A stretch of 64,000 bases of DNA from CAWINH01 sp963837425 (GTDB taxonomy: Bacteria; Chloroflexota; Limnocylindria; QHBO01): the NCBI GenBank assembly GCA_963837425.1, contig CAWINH010000004.1, forward strand, positions 57,912 to 121,911, read 5' to 3'. Shown here piece by piece: positions 8,902 to 17,666 of this stretch. The translations under genes were made by a program, and so were the position numbers. Numbering within the stretch: position 1 is the first letter of the stretch; every line of letters begins with the position of its first letter. The notes under the pieces were generated by a model that ran no database searches, had not been told where the DNA came from, and saw only the letters and a list, made by a program, of their open reading frames with translations.

Positions 8902-9542
8902 CGGTCCGTCCTCCCCGGGTCGCGCGACGCGGCGTCGTAGGCGGCGCGCAGCTCGCCCAGCCCGTAGTGCAGGCGGGATTTCACCGTCCCGGCCGGGGTG
9001 CCCATATGCTCGGCGATCTCCTCGACGGTGAGCCCCTCGAGGTAATGCAATGCGACGACCGCCCGATGCTCCGGCGTGAGCTCCGCCAACGCCTGGTACA
9101 GCGCGGTGCGCTCGACCGATTCGGTCACCGCATCGGCCTCCACCGGCGGGTCCCAGGTCAGGACCGAGGTGGGCCGATGCTGCCGCAGGCGGTCGCGGCA
9201 GACGTTGACGACGATGCGCGTGAACCAGGCGTCGAACTTCGCCGGATCGCGGAGCGAGGCGACGTACTGCCAGGCGCGCGTGGCGGCATCGAGGACAGCG
9301 TCCTCGGCGTCGTCGCGGCTGCCGAGGATCACCGTCGCAAGGCGGAAGCTGCGATCGAGGGAGCCGTCGAGCAGGCGCGAGAAGGCGTCCGAACGCTCAC
9401 CTGGCGTCCCACGCAGCTCGGCCCTAAGCGCCTCGGCCACCGACTCCCTCCCGATCACGCGGCTGATCACATCCGATATGACCGTCGTGCCACGTCGATC
9501 GTTCAATTTGCGCGTCGCGATGTCGAGTGCCGGACGGACCAT
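8898..9542 (-). CDS. ECF-type RNA polymerase sigma factor
   Basis: A 214-residue extracytoplasmic-function sigma factor. Region 2 is clear (ILGSRDDAEDAVLDAATRAW, then FDAWFTRIVVNVCRDRLR). Region 4 follows (LTPEHRAVVALHYLEG, then a helix-turn-helix VEEIAEHMGTPAGTVKSRL). The first ~45 residues are unusual for the family, so the true start may lie downstream of the ATG at 9542. It is cotranscribed with the propeller anti-sigma candidate that overlaps its stop codon. Family D repeats lie just upstream (9597-9753) and just downstream of the pair. A homologous sigma/propeller pair is at 51.2-53.1 kb. Confidence 0.9.
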   Translation of the reverse strand: MVRPALDIATRKLNDRRGTTVISDVISRVIGRESVAEALRAELRGTPGERSDAFSRLLDGSLDRSFRLATVILGSRDDAEDAVLDAATRAWQYVASLRDPAKFDAWFTRIVVNVCRDRLRQHRPTSVLTWDPPVEADAVTESVERTALYQALAELTPEHRAVVALHYLEGLTVEEIAEHMGTPAGTVKSRLHYGLGELRAAYDAASRDPGRTDR

Positions 9543-9596
9543 CCGGATGGCCCACCGCGGTCGGTACCTGCGTCGGTCGCGCCGCGAGCAGCGCCT

Positions 9597-9753
9597 TTAC
9601 CTCTCAGTGGCTGAGCGTTCCGTCGCCGCGCGGCTCGCAACCATGCCCTGGCGGCTGCGCTGGGCCGGTACCTCTCACGTGCTGAGAGGTACCTCGAGTC
9701 TCGGGTGCCGTCCGGGGTCACCGGGCGCGCAAGCGCCGCCTGGTGAGAAATAG
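9597..9753. repeat. Dispersed element, family D copy 2, with long palindrome
   Basis: A 157-base element directly upstream of the ECF sigma gene. The outer ends TTACCTCTCAG (9597-9607) and GTGAGAAATAG (9743-9753) are imperfect inverted repeats. At its centre GGTACCTCTCA (9667-9677) and TGAGAGGTACC (9683-9693) form a perfect 11-base inverted repeat with a 5-base spacer CGTGC. The right half aligns with copy 1 at 7073-7219, with shared blocks GTCTCG and GCGCAAG. It could equally be an operator cluster for the sigma gene. The remaining gap bases up to 9806 show nothing else. Confidence 0.6.
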
Positions 9754-9806
9754 CACCCGCTGAGCGCTGAGCCCGGCGGCAGGCAAGCGCTCCCGCCGAC
9801 GCGCAA

Positions 9807-11012
9807 CTAGAGCGCCGTGAGCCAGTCCCAGACCGTGCCCTGGAAGATCGCCCGCTGCGGGACGCTCGACCAGAGGAGGTAGCGCCTGCCGTCGGGTGCC
9901 ACGCCGGTGAGCGTCACCTGCGCCCACGACACGTCCGGGCGGGTCGCGAAGCGGAGCGTCCCGGTGACCGCCGCCCCGTCGCGGGTGGCGGGTGCGGTGA
10001 CGAATGGGCCGGCCTGGCCGGGCCGCAGCCGCCAATCACTCTGCGGAGGCTCGGCGGCCCACGCCTCGAGGCGCAGTCCGCTGAACTGGGCCGCGGCGGC
10101 TTCGCTGGTGGCGGTTACGTCGACCATGAAGGTTCCGGGCGAAGATGGGCCGGAACTGGCTTCGTCGAAGGTCATGGGGGTCGCGCTCTCGCCGTTCCAC
10201 CACAGCGGGGTGCCCATCTCATCCGCGAAGGCCTGCTCGTCCCACTGGAACGAGGCCGCGAGTCCTGGCTCGGTGGAGGCACGCGCGAGCGAAATCGCCC
10301 CGAAGGCGAGGATGCCGGGGATGAGAAGCAGAACTAGGGACCAGGTCACGCGACTCATGCGCAGGCCGTCGAGGCGCGTCCCGAGACCGAAGGCGACGGG
10401 CACCGCCGCCAGGCCGATCACGCTCGCCCAGTTCAGCTCCTGGCGCAGGACGATCAGAACGAGCCAGGCCACGATCGCCCCGCCTGCCAGCAGGACGCCG
10501 AGCCGCACCTCCCGCCCCGTGCTCCAGCCGACGCGGGCGACGGCCCGGACCGCGGCCGCGCCACCCAGCAGCGCACCCACGTTGAGCGTGACGGCCGTCA
10601 GCAGGGTGTTCCATCCCCCATCCCAGGACAGGGCCACCGTCAGGCCGAGCAGGCCCGCGACGGCATCGCTCGCGTATCCGCCGAAAACGAAGGCGAGCAG
10701 CACGAAGAGCCAGCCAAGCAAGAAGCCGTAGAAGCCCTCCCTCGCTGCCGCGACCGCTCCTGCACCGGCCGCCAGCAGGAGGCGCGACCGGGGCCGATGC
10801 GCGCGAGAGAGATCGTGCGCCAGCTTGGCCGGGGGACCCAGGCGTCGGATCGCCTCCCGCTCGGCGTCCATGGGTGCGGCGCCCGACGCTTCCAGCTCTG
10901 CCGCAACGTCATCGAGGTGATCGGAGAGCTCGTGGAGCACCTCGTCGCGCATCGGGCCAGGCAGGGTCAGGCCCGCCGCCACGTTTGCGAGGAATCGGTC
11001 GCGCTCTTCCAT
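9807..11012 (-). CDS. HAAS-domain membrane protein paired with PadR
   Basis: A 401-residue membrane protein. The N terminus (about 1-60: MEERDRFLANVAAGL, VLHELSDHLDDV, AIRRLGPPAKLAHDL) is the HAAS/permease-prefix helical domain that is regularly encoded after PadR regulators. Several membrane helices follow to about residue 245. The C-terminal external region of about 150 residues includes WWNGESATPMTF and RLRPGQAGPFV. I chose ATG at 11012, which shares one base with the PadR stop (TGATG); the open frame extends 46 codons further but only antisense-like junk is added. HAAS proteins are thought to act with PadR in signalling at the membrane; the external domain here is not recognised. Confidence 0.8.
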   Translation of the reverse strand: MEERDRFLANVAAGLTLPGPMRDEVLHELSDHLDDVAAELEASGAAPMDAEREAIRRLGPPAKLAHDLSRAHRPRSRLLLAAGAGAVAAAREGFYGFLLGWLFVLLAFVFGGYASDAVAGLLGLTVALSWDGGWNTLLTAVTLNVGALLGGAAAVRAVARVGWSTGREVRLGVLLAGGAIVAWLVLIVLRQELNWASVIGLAAVPVAFGLGTRLDGLRMSRVTWSLVLLLIPGILAFGAISLARASTEPGLAASFQWDEQAFADEMGTPLWWNGESATPMTFDEASSGPSSPGTFMVDVTATSEAAAAQFSGLRLEAWAAEPPQSDWRLRPGQAGPFVTAPATRDGAAVTGTLRFATRPDVSWAQVTLTGVAPDGRRYLLWSSVPQRAIFQGTVWDWLTAL

Positions 11013-11341
11013 CAATCCGCGCTCCCCGCCACGTGGGATACGACCCGCACGAAGCCGGCCCACTCGGCGCGCTGGCTGGCGAGCAGCCGTTCGCCAGCCG
11101 CTGTGATCCGGTAATAACGTCGACGGGGACCGCGTTCGCCGGGGCGCCACTGGGCGGCCAGCGCTCCCTCGCGTTCCAGGCGGTGCAGCGCCGGGTACAG
11201 CGCTCCCTCGCTCGGGGTCAGCGCCTCGTCCGAACGCTCCCGGATCCGCTGGGCGATCTCGTACCCGTACAGCTCCCCGTCCTCGAGAACGCTCAGCACC
11301 AGGAACGGCACCGTGCCCTTCATGAGCTGCGAGCGAAGCAT
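11012..11341 (-). CDS. PadR-family transcriptional regulator
   Basis: A 109-residue PadR winged-helix regulator of the short (PadR-s1) type. It shows the family signatures LSVLEDGELYGYEIAQRI, the recognition helix region LTPSEGALYPALHRLEREG and the wing GPRRRYYRITAAGERLL. It is the first gene of a PadR/HAAS operon (stop/start overlap TGATG with the gene at 9807-11012). Its promoter carries a palindrome that is probably its own operator (11352-11372), so negative autoregulation is likely. A second PadR/HAAS pair is encoded at 54.3-55.1 kb. Confidence 0.93.
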   Translation of the reverse strand: MLRSQLMKGTVPFLVLSVLEDGELYGYEIAQRIRERSDEALTPSEGALYPALHRLEREGALAAQWRPGERGPRRRYYRITAAGERLLASQRAEWAGFVRVVSHVAGSAD

Positions 11342-11377
11342 CGGCGGTGTAGTACCTCAGTTACCGAGGTACGTCAA
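11342..11377 (-). promoter_or_regulatory. padR promoter with palindromic operator in the spacer
   Basis: Reading the minus strand, -35 TTGACG (11372-11377) is followed by a 17-base spacer and -10 TACTAC (11349-11354), then 7 bases to the ATG. This implies a leaderless transcript. The spacer contains the inverted repeat GTACCTC-N7-GAGGTAC (11352-11372), which overlaps both boxes. This is the arrangement expected for PadR autorepression. The -35 box also overlaps the stop codon of the neighbouring gene (11374-11376). Confidence 0.7.
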
Positions 11378-12567
11378 GAGCCATTCGACGCGGGTGCCTT
11401 CAGGTAGACCGCCCGCTCGTCCGCGCCGGGGGTGTCCGAGCCGAGGAGGACCGGTCCGAGGCCCGGGACATCGGCGACCCCGCTCAGCGTGCCATCGAAG
11501 CCGGCGATCGTCCCCGCGACCTCCCAGCGCAGCCCATCCGGCGACGAGAAGAGCGCGGCTCCGCCGTCAAGATCGCCGACGCCCAGCCATCCGTCCGCGG
11601 TCGCGGCGACCTCTCGAATCAGCCCGCAGCAACGAGGCGCGAGGCCAAGGCTCCACGTGATCCCGTCGGTTGAGGTCCAGACCGCCGGGACGCGGATCCC
11701 GGTCGCGTCGTCCCACGTCGCTCCGGCGGCCACGACGAGCCCGTTGGCCATTGCGACGTCGAGGATCTCCGCATCGGTCATGCCGTCCACGAATGCCGCC
11801 TTCCATTGCGAGCCGTCGGGCGTGGTCCAGGTGCGCCCCTCGCGAGGCTGGTCCGCCGTGCCGACCACGACGAGCCGGCCCCCTACGACCACGGCTCCGG
11901 CCGCGAAATCGCCGCTCAGGCCGCGCGCCGTCCACCCCCCATCGGTGCCCGGCAGCCAGACCGTCGCCTGCCCCTCGCCCTCTCCCGGACTGCCGAGCGA
12001 CCCGGTCACGATTGGGCGACCCTGCCATTCGCCAACGCCGATGGCGACCCCGGCCTCGTTGGACGGGACCAGGTGCGCATCGGTCCAGGCCGTGCCATCG
12101 GGAGACGTCCACAGCACCGGCGTGCCGAAGTCGACGCTCGTGGTATTCCCCAGGGCGAGGTAGCCGGACGCCGTCCGGACCAGGCGCTGGAGCACGCTGG
12201 CCGCCGGCGGCAGGCCGCCGACCGCCTCCCACGTCGTCCCGTTCGCGCTGCGCCAGATTGCCGGCGTCCCGAGCTCGGTGCGACCGACGGCGAGGTAGCC
12301 GTCCGCGGTCCCGACGAGGGCCTCCACGGAGCCGACGGGCGCCACGCCGACCTTCGTCCAACCCCCCAGCACCGCGGGCGTGGCTGCCGGCGTCGTCGAG
12401 GCGACCGGCGTCGGCGTCGGCTCCTGGCTCGACGTCGGCTGGTAGAGGATGACGGTGCAGCCAACGACAGCGAGCAGCAGGACGAGCACCGCGCCGCCGC
12501 GCCCGGTCCGCGTGGCGTCGAGCACGGGCGCTCCGGTGAGGATCCGCCTGGTCCTGCGGCGCGTCAT
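11374..12567 (-). CDS. Membrane-anchored beta-propeller (BNR-like) protein
   Basis: A 397-residue protein with a basic N terminus, one hydrophobic segment at about residues 24-42, a Thr/Pro-rich linker, and an external domain of repeated propeller blades. Each blade has a motif of the SxDGxxW kind (SANGTTWE, SPDGTAWT, TPDGSQWK, STDGITWS, SPDGLRWE). The segment contains VVGC, so a lipoprotein is possible, but the long N-terminal region before it favours a membrane anchor. The ATG at 12567 is preferred over 12603 because TATCGT lies 6 bases upstream, fitting leaderless transcription. It resembles the propeller half of the anti-sigma candidates but has no sigma factor beside it. Confidence 0.78.
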   Translation of the reverse strand: MTRRRTRRILTGAPVLDATRTGRGGAVLVLLLAVVGCTVILYQPTSSQEPTPTPVASTTPAATPAVLGGWTKVGVAPVGSVEALVGTADGYLAVGRTELGTPAIWRSANGTTWEAVGGLPPAASVLQRLVRTASGYLALGNTTSVDFGTPVLWTSPDGTAWTDAHLVPSNEAGVAIGVGEWQGRPIVTGSLGSPGEGEGQATVWLPGTDGGWTARGLSGDFAAGAVVVGGRLVVVGTADQPREGRTWTTPDGSQWKAAFVDGMTDAEILDVAMANGLVVAAGATWDDATGIRVPAVWTSTDGITWSLGLAPRCCGLIREVAATADGWLGVGDLDGGAALFSSPDGLRWEVAGTIAGFDGTLSGVADVPGLGPVLLGSDTPGADERAVYLKAPASNGS

Positions 12568-12631
12568 CCCACGACGATACTCGCGGTGCGGCCCGGTGCG
12601 CACATTGATTGCGTGTGCAACAATGGGTGCT

Positions 12632-13048
12632 ATGGATTACGAAGCGTTCACGCAGGCCCTGATCGCCGACATGCGCGCCCATGGCGGGCAGGTGACCCAG
12701 GGTGGAATGGCGGGTCGCCCGGTGATGCTCCTCACCACAACCGGTGCCCGGAGTGGCGAGCCGCGAATGGCCATCGTCAACTACACCCGCGACGGAGATC
12801 GGTACGTCATCGCGGGCAGCAAGGGCGGTGCGCCGAAGGACCCGCACTGGGTCCACAACCTTCGCGCCCACCCCGAGGCGACGGTCGAGGCCGGCGGCGA
12901 AATGTTCCAGGCCCGCGGCAAGATCACAGATGGAGCGGAGCGAGACCGGCTCTGGGACCAGCACGTGGCGGAACTGCCGTGGTTCGGGGAATACCCGGAC
13001 AAGACGGACCGCGTGATCCCGATGATCGCCCTCGATCGCATCGGCTAG
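12632..13048 (+). CDS. F420-dependent nitroreductase-family (DDN-like) protein
   Basis: A 138-residue protein of the deazaflavin-dependent nitroreductase (DDN, split beta-barrel) family. Typical motifs are VMLLTTTGARSGEPR, VIAGSKGGAPKDPHWVHNL and a conserved Pro-Trp-Phe near the end. Relatives bind coenzyme F420 and reduce quinones, nitro-compounds or other hydrophobic substrates. I chose the ATG at 12632 (MDYEAF); the open frame upstream is antisense to the preceding gene, and an ATG at 12623 is an alternative. A second family member is at 25295-25762. Confidence 0.88.
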   Translation: MDYEAFTQALIADMRAHGGQVTQGGMAGRPVMLLTTTGARSGEPRMAIVNYTRDGDRYVIAGSKGGAPKDPHWVHNLRAHPEATVEAGGEMFQARGKITDGAERDRLWDQHVAELPWFGEYPDKTDRVIPMIALDRIG

Positions 13049-13119
13049 CCCGTCGCTTGCGCACCCAGCTCACGAGGCCGATGCTTGTCGCCCATCCCGA
13101 CACGAGGCACTCCCGTCCG

Positions 13120-14298
13120 ATGACCACCGTCGTCCCGCAGCGCGATCGCCTGCAGCAGAGCATCGCGCCGTTCCTCTCCTTCTTCTCTGGCTCGTTCTCC
13201 CGGCTCAACAGCGAGCCCGACGTCGCGAACTTCGCGGTTGGCAACCCGCAGGAGATGCCGCTTCCCGGGTATGTCGATGCGCTCGCACGCCACCTCGTTC
13301 CCGGCGACAAGGACTGGTTCGCGTACAAGCTGTCGGAGCCCGATTCGCAGCGCACCGTGGCCGCCACGCTGACCCGACGGACCGGAATGCGCTGGGATCC
13401 GGCCGACGTCGCGATGACGAACGGGGGCTTCGCCGCCCTGGCCGTTGCGACCCGGACCCTGGTCGAGCCCGGCGACGAGGTGGTCTTCCTCTCCCCGCCG
13501 TGGTTCTTCTACGAGATGCTGATCCTGGCCGCGGGTGGCGAACCGGTGCGCGTGAAGCTCGAACCGCCGGCCTTCGACCTCGACATCGATCGGATCTCCG
13601 CCGCCATCGGGCCTCGAACGCGGGCGGTACTCGTGAACTCGCCGCACAACCCGTCAGGCCGCATCTACCCGCCCGAGGCGCTGCGAGCCCTCGCCGACGC
13701 CCTGACCGATGCCTCGGCGCGCATCGGCCACCCGATCTGGATCATCTCGGACGAGCCGTACAACCGGATCGTCTTCGACCGCCGCGAGTTCCACAGCCCG
13801 GCCGAGTTCTACGCGCACACGATCATCACCTACTCGTACGGGAAGACCCTGCTCGCGCCGGGGCAGCGCATCGGGTACCTGACCGTGCCGCCCAACCTGC
13901 CGGAGCGCGCCGAGATCAGGGATCGGATCCTCCTCCAGCAGCTCGTCACGGGATACGCGTTCCCGAACGCCCTGCTCCAGCACGCGCTGCCCGACCTCGA
14001 GCGGCTTTCGATCGATATCGGCGCGCTCCAGGCCCGACGCGACAGGCTCGTGCCGGCACTGCGCGAGATGGGCTACGAGGCCAGCATGCCGGAGGGCACC
14101 TTCTACACGATGGCTCGCTCCCCGCTCGCCGACGACGTCGCGTTCGGCGAGATCCTGGCTCGCCATCGGGTGCTCGTGCTGCCCGGCGCCGTCGTCGAGG
14201 TGCCCGGCTGGTTCCGGGTCAGCCTGACCGCCTCCGACGAGATGGTCGAGCGCGGGATCCCGCGCTTCGCGGCAGCCCTCGCGGAGGCACGCGGCTAG
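13120..14298 (+). CDS. Class I/II pyridoxal-phosphate aminotransferase
   Basis: A 392-residue fold-type I aminotransferase of the aspartate-aminotransferase superfamily, normal length. Key residues are in place: Asn177 in NSPHNPSG, Asp211 and Tyr214 in SDEPYNR, the Schiff-base Lys242 in YSYGKTLLAPGQR, and the substrate-carboxylate Arg366 in WFRVSLTA. It should transfer an amino group between an amino acid and a 2-oxoacid in the cytoplasm; specificity cannot be read from the sequence. ATG 13120 is used; an in-frame ATG at 13081 would add 13 residues, and neither has a strong ribosome-binding site. It stands alone, with the next gene convergent. Confidence 0.9.
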   Translation: MTTVVPQRDRLQQSIAPFLSFFSGSFSRLNSEPDVANFAVGNPQEMPLPGYVDALARHLVPGDKDWFAYKLSEPDSQRTVAATLTRRTGMRWDPADVAMTNGGFAALAVATRTLVEPGDEVVFLSPPWFFYEMLILAAGGEPVRVKLEPPAFDLDIDRISAAIGPRTRAVLVNSPHNPSGRIYPPEALRALADALTDASARIGHPIWIISDEPYNRIVFDRREFHSPAEFYAHTIITYSYGKTLLAPGQRIGYLTVPPNLPERAEIRDRILLQQLVTGYAFPNALLQHALPDLERLSIDIGALQARRDRLVPALREMGYEASMPEGTFYTMARSPLADDVAFGEILARHRVLVLPGAVVEVPGWFRVSLTASDEMVERGIPRFAAALAEARG

Positions 14299-14308
14299 CG
14301 CGCTTCTC

Positions 14309-15361
14309 CTAGCCGCCCAGCTGCAGGCGCGCGAGCCACAGCTCGGACCCGCCCGCTGTGAGCGACTCGACGAGCATCTGCGGCGAGGCGGATCCATCCG
14401 CGGCAACGGCGGCCGTGTGGATCCCGTTGCTGCCGGGGATGGCGCCCGCGTCGACGAGCGGAGCCGGGCTGGCGCAGGTCCAGGTGACCCCGTCGTCGCT
14501 CCGCCCCAGGCCGATGCTCACCCCGATCTCCTGCCCCGCGGTTCCCCCGTATACGAGGCGATAGCCGTCCCCGGGTGCGGCGATCAGCCGCGGCTGTCCC
14601 AGCGCCCCGTCGTCGAATGCGCCGCAGAACCCGGGCGACGCCACGGGCGCATCGCGCGGCGTCCACGTCATGCCGTCGTCCGAGGTCGCCACGCCGATGG
14701 CCGACGTCTCGGCGTTGCGCGCGCCCGAGTAGGCCATCAGCCAGCCCGCATCGGTCTGGATCACGCTCGGAAAGACGAGCCCGGCAGTGTCCCAGGTGCC
14801 CGACGGGCCGGGGGCCAGGATCGGATCGCGGTCCGCGGTCCATGGGCCGGCGGGTCCCGGGGCGCTTGCGCGCCAGATCTCCGATCGGGAATCGCCCGCG
14901 GCCGGTACGCCCCACAGGTACATGACCCAATCTCCGTCCTCGGCGAGGACGCTCGTGGGAATTGGGCCGGGCGGGCTGAACGACACCCCGAGCTGCGCGT
15001 CGAGGCCGCTGTCGCGCGCCTCCCAGGAGATCCCGTCCGGTGAGGTGAGGTGGAAGACGCGCTGGTCGCCGCTGGTCCTGCCGAACGCGACGACCCACGC
15101 GTGGATCGTCCCGTCCTGGACGGCGACCGCCCCCGGCAGCACGCTGAGATAGCCACCCAGGACGTCGGCCTGGAAGACGGGCGCTCCGCCGACGATCGAT
15201 GCCGATGCCGCCGACGGCGTCGCGGCCACGCTGACGCTCGCCCCGGGCGTGGCGCTCCCCAGTGGCGTCGCGCTCGGACCCGGCGATGACGGACTGCAGC
15301 CGGCCACCGCCACCGCCAGGGCGAACATCACAGCCGGCCTCAGGATCCGCTCAACCATCAT
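14309..15361 (-). CDS. Lipoprotein with five-bladed-propeller-like (glycosidase-type) domain
   Basis: A 350-residue lipoprotein. The signal peptide ends in the lipobox VAGC with Cys22, followed by a Ser/Pro/Thr linker to about residue 55. The remaining domain has evenly spaced motifs such as SPDGISWEA, GWLMAYSGARN, SDDGMTWTP, GYRLVYGGTAG and SDDGVTWTC. These resemble the blades of GH43/GH32-like or BNR propellers. No complete glycosidase triad could be confirmed, so a binding or sensor role is as likely as hydrolysis. It is predicted to sit on the outer face of the membrane. It converges with the aminotransferase gene. Confidence 0.75.
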   Translation of the reverse strand: MMVERILRPAVMFALAVAVAGCSPSSPGPSATPLGSATPGASVSVAATPSAASASIVGGAPVFQADVLGGYLSVLPGAVAVQDGTIHAWVVAFGRTSGDQRVFHLTSPDGISWEARDSGLDAQLGVSFSPPGPIPTSVLAEDGDWVMYLWGVPAAGDSRSEIWRASAPGPAGPWTADRDPILAPGPSGTWDTAGLVFPSVIQTDAGWLMAYSGARNAETSAIGVATSDDGMTWTPRDAPVASPGFCGAFDDGALGQPRLIAAPGDGYRLVYGGTAGQEIGVSIGLGRSDDGVTWTCASPAPLVDAGAIPGSNGIHTAAVAADGSASPQMLVESLTAGGSELWLARLQLGG

Positions 15362-15425
15362 GGTGGATCATGCGTCGAGACCGAATCGCGGCGCCAGACG
15401 TGAGCGCCTCAAGGCGCCTCGGCGC

Positions 15426-16760
15426 TCAGAACGGCCAGCCGCGCCCGAAGGGCAGCCGCCGATGCGCGCTCGCGCCGAGCGCCGCCGCCGCAACCGCGGG
15501 CTCCATGAACTCCGGATGGGGTGGCATGGGCGGCGGGGCGCCGTCGTTCGTGAGGAACGAGGCGTAGCGCCCGATCGCCGCGTCCGTCAGCAGGTACCCG
15601 TGATTCTCGAGCACGAAGCGCTCTCCCTCTTCGAATCGGTCCAGGTCGGTGCGCACCTCGGAGATCAGGCCAGTGACCAGCTCGCGGGGATAACCGGCCA
15701 GGCCGGTCTCGTAGTTCTCGATCTCGGTGCCGATGCCCCAGTACGTCCCGCGCAGGACACCTGCCACGAAGTTGCTGATGAGCCAGCGCTTGCGCACCGC
15801 GCCCGCCTGGTTGCCCTGGATCTCGATGTATCGGCTCAGCCGCCAGAGGAGCCCCCGGTCACTGCCGGCGTCGAACGTCGAGCCTCCATCGGAGACAAGA
15901 ACGACCGCGTGGTTCTTCCAGACCGGCTCCAGGCCCAGGTTGTCGTAGAGGCCGCCGTCGCTGAGCCGCAGCCCGCTGATCCGGTCGTTCCGGGCCTTGC
16001 CGGACGGATCGTCGCCCACGCTCAGGGCGGCCGCGGCCAGGCCCATCGGCTGTGGGTTGAAGAACGGCGGGAAGCAGGATGATGCGGCCGCTGCGCGTGC
16101 GACGGTCCATCCCTCGGGCGTCGTCGCGTAGCCGGCCTGGTAATCGCCGACCCCGTCCCGACTGAACGTCCAGTTCACGCCATACGTCATGTCGGTTGCG
16201 CACAGCACGAAGCGTGGGCGCTGCGGGAGCGCCCCGAGCCGCTGCTGCGTCAGGTGCGCGAAGTACTCGCGCTCGAGGGCGGCGACCGCCGCGCTGCCGC
16301 GGAACAGGTTCCACGGAGCCAGGCCCGTGATCAGCGGCCAGGTCCGAATGTTCCGGCTGCAGAACGCGTGGAATGGATTGGCCACCGCCGCGTCGAAGTC
16401 AGCGAAGACCTGACCCTCTTCGGGCCAGGCCGATCCCATCGTCGTTGCGAGGTGCGCGGCGAGAATGCTGCCGCCGGACACCGAGGTGATGGTGTTGACC
16501 GCGCCGAGCGCACCGAGCTCGTTCAGGCGCCGCACGGCGCCTAGGTGGAAGAGCGCCGCGCGGTAGCCGCCGCCCGAGAGGCAGAGCGCCACTCCCTTGC
16601 GCCCGGTGGCCGGCGTGTACGAGCGGAGTGCGGCATTTGATGCCGGAGCCTGGGAAGGTAGGGCATCCGGCCGGATGCCCTCCGCCGGTGTCGGCGCCGC
16701 GCGCTCCTCGAGCGAATGCGTGGTCAGTGCCCCGTCCTCCCGTCGAGCCTGCGTTGTCAT
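15426..16760 (-). CDS. Patatin-like phospholipase family protein
   Basis: A 444-residue patatin-family lipid acyl hydrolase. All catalytic features are visible: the oxyanion loop GGGYRA (63-68), the nucleophile Ser95 in TSVSGGS, and the Asp of the dyad, Asp268 in LSDGGLYDNLG. The first ~50 residues are a low-complexity Ala/Pro-rich extension without a signal peptide, so the enzyme is probably cytoplasmic or membrane-associated. It should hydrolyse phospholipid or neutral lipid ester bonds. It is divergent from the nuclease gene at 16850 and has no linked partner. Confidence 0.92.
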   Translation of the reverse strand: MTTQARREDGALTTHSLEERAAPTPAEGIRPDALPSQAPASNAALRSYTPATGRKGVALCLSGGGYRAALFHLGAVRRLNELGALGAVNTITSVSGGSILAAHLATTMGSAWPEEGQVFADFDAAVANPFHAFCSRNIRTWPLITGLAPWNLFRGSAAVAALEREYFAHLTQQRLGALPQRPRFVLCATDMTYGVNWTFSRDGVGDYQAGYATTPEGWTVARAAAASSCFPPFFNPQPMGLAAAALSVGDDPSGKARNDRISGLRLSDGGLYDNLGLEPVWKNHAVVLVSDGGSTFDAGSDRGLLWRLSRYIEIQGNQAGAVRKRWLISNFVAGVLRGTYWGIGTEIENYETGLAGYPRELVTGLISEVRTDLDRFEEGERFVLENHGYLLTDAAIGRYASFLTNDGAPPPMPPHPEFMEPAVAAAALGASAHRRLPFGRGWPF

Positions 16761-16849
16761 AGCCCGATGTCAAGCATGACTTGTCGGCGCCACCTGATGC
16801 TACGCTCCGCTGCGCACGCGTGTGCCCGCCGCTGCACAGGGGGTGTCCG

Positions 16850-17659
16850 ATGCCCGCGCTCGCTGGCCGCCTGCCGGCCATCATCGTCGGAGTCCTCATC
16901 GTCGCCTGCGCCGGCCCTGGGCCGAGTGGCGCAGTCGCTCCGAGTCCAACGCCAGTGCCCACGACCCGGTCGGTTCCGAGCGCCGTGCCGTCAGCAAGCG
17001 CCAGCCAGAGCCCGAGCCCGACGCCGGGCGGGACGCCGCAGCTGGGGCTGGCGCCGCTTGGCCCCACGACGACGGCCCAGGTCGTGGACGTCGTGGACGG
17101 CGACACGATCAAGGTCGAGATCGGCGGCGCTGTCTTCACCGTGCGCTACATCGGGATGGACACCCCCGAGACGGTAAAGCCCAACACCCCCGTCCAATGG
17201 ATGGGCCCGGAGGCCTCCGCCGCGAACAAGGAGCTCGTGGCCGGTCAGCAGGTTGTCCTCGAGAAGGACGTCTCCGAGGTGGACCGATACGGACGCCTCC
17301 TCCGCGACGTGTGGCTCCAGCGACCGGACGGCTGGCTGTTCGTGAATGCCGAGCTCGTGCGGCTGGGGTTCGCGAGCGTCGCAACCTTCCCGCCCGATGT
17401 TGCCTACATTGACGTCCTGCTGGAGGCCCAGCGCGAGGCCCGCGCCGCCGGGGTGGGGCTGTGGAGCGCGACCCCACCACCGAGCGCTGCCGGGAGCGCG
17501 GGCGAGGGCGGCTGCGATCCGGCGTACCCGACCGTCTGCATCCCGCCGCCACCACCGGACCTCGACTGCGCCGACATCACCGATCGCAACTTCGAGGTGC
17601 TGCCCCCGGATCCGCACCACTTCGACGGCGACCACGACGGCATCGGCTGCGAATCCTGA
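16850..17659 (+). CDS. Secreted thermonuclease-like (SNase) lipoprotein with excalibur domain
   Basis: A 269-residue lipoprotein nuclease. The signal peptide MPALAGRLPAIIVGVLIVAC ends at lipobox Cys20 and is followed by a Ser/Pro linker. A staphylococcal-nuclease domain spans about 76-210 with VVDGDTIKV, YIGMDTPET and DRYGRLLRDV, which supply the metal-binding Asp and the catalytic Arg/Glu positions. The C terminus (about 235-269) is an excalibur calcium-binding motif, DGDHDGIGCES. It should cut extracellular DNA or RNA. ATG 16850 is chosen because AGGGGG lies 8 bases upstream; a frame extension to 16781 would put residues before the signal peptide. A TGCTACGCT extended -10 lies upstream near 16797. 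Confidence 0.9.
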   Translation: MPALAGRLPAIIVGVLIVACAGPGPSGAVAPSPTPVPTTRSVPSAVPSASASQSPSPTPGGTPQLGLAPLGPTTTAQVVDVVDGDTIKVEIGGAVFTVRYIGMDTPETVKPNTPVQWMGPEASAANKELVAGQQVVLEKDVSEVDRYGRLLRDVWLQRPDGWLFVNAELVRLGFASVATFPPDVAYIDVLLEAQREARAAGVGLWSATPPPSAAGSAGEGGCDPAYPTVCIPPPPPDLDCADITDRNFEVLPPDPHHFDGDHDGIGCES

Positions 17660-17666
17660 CCTCGAC

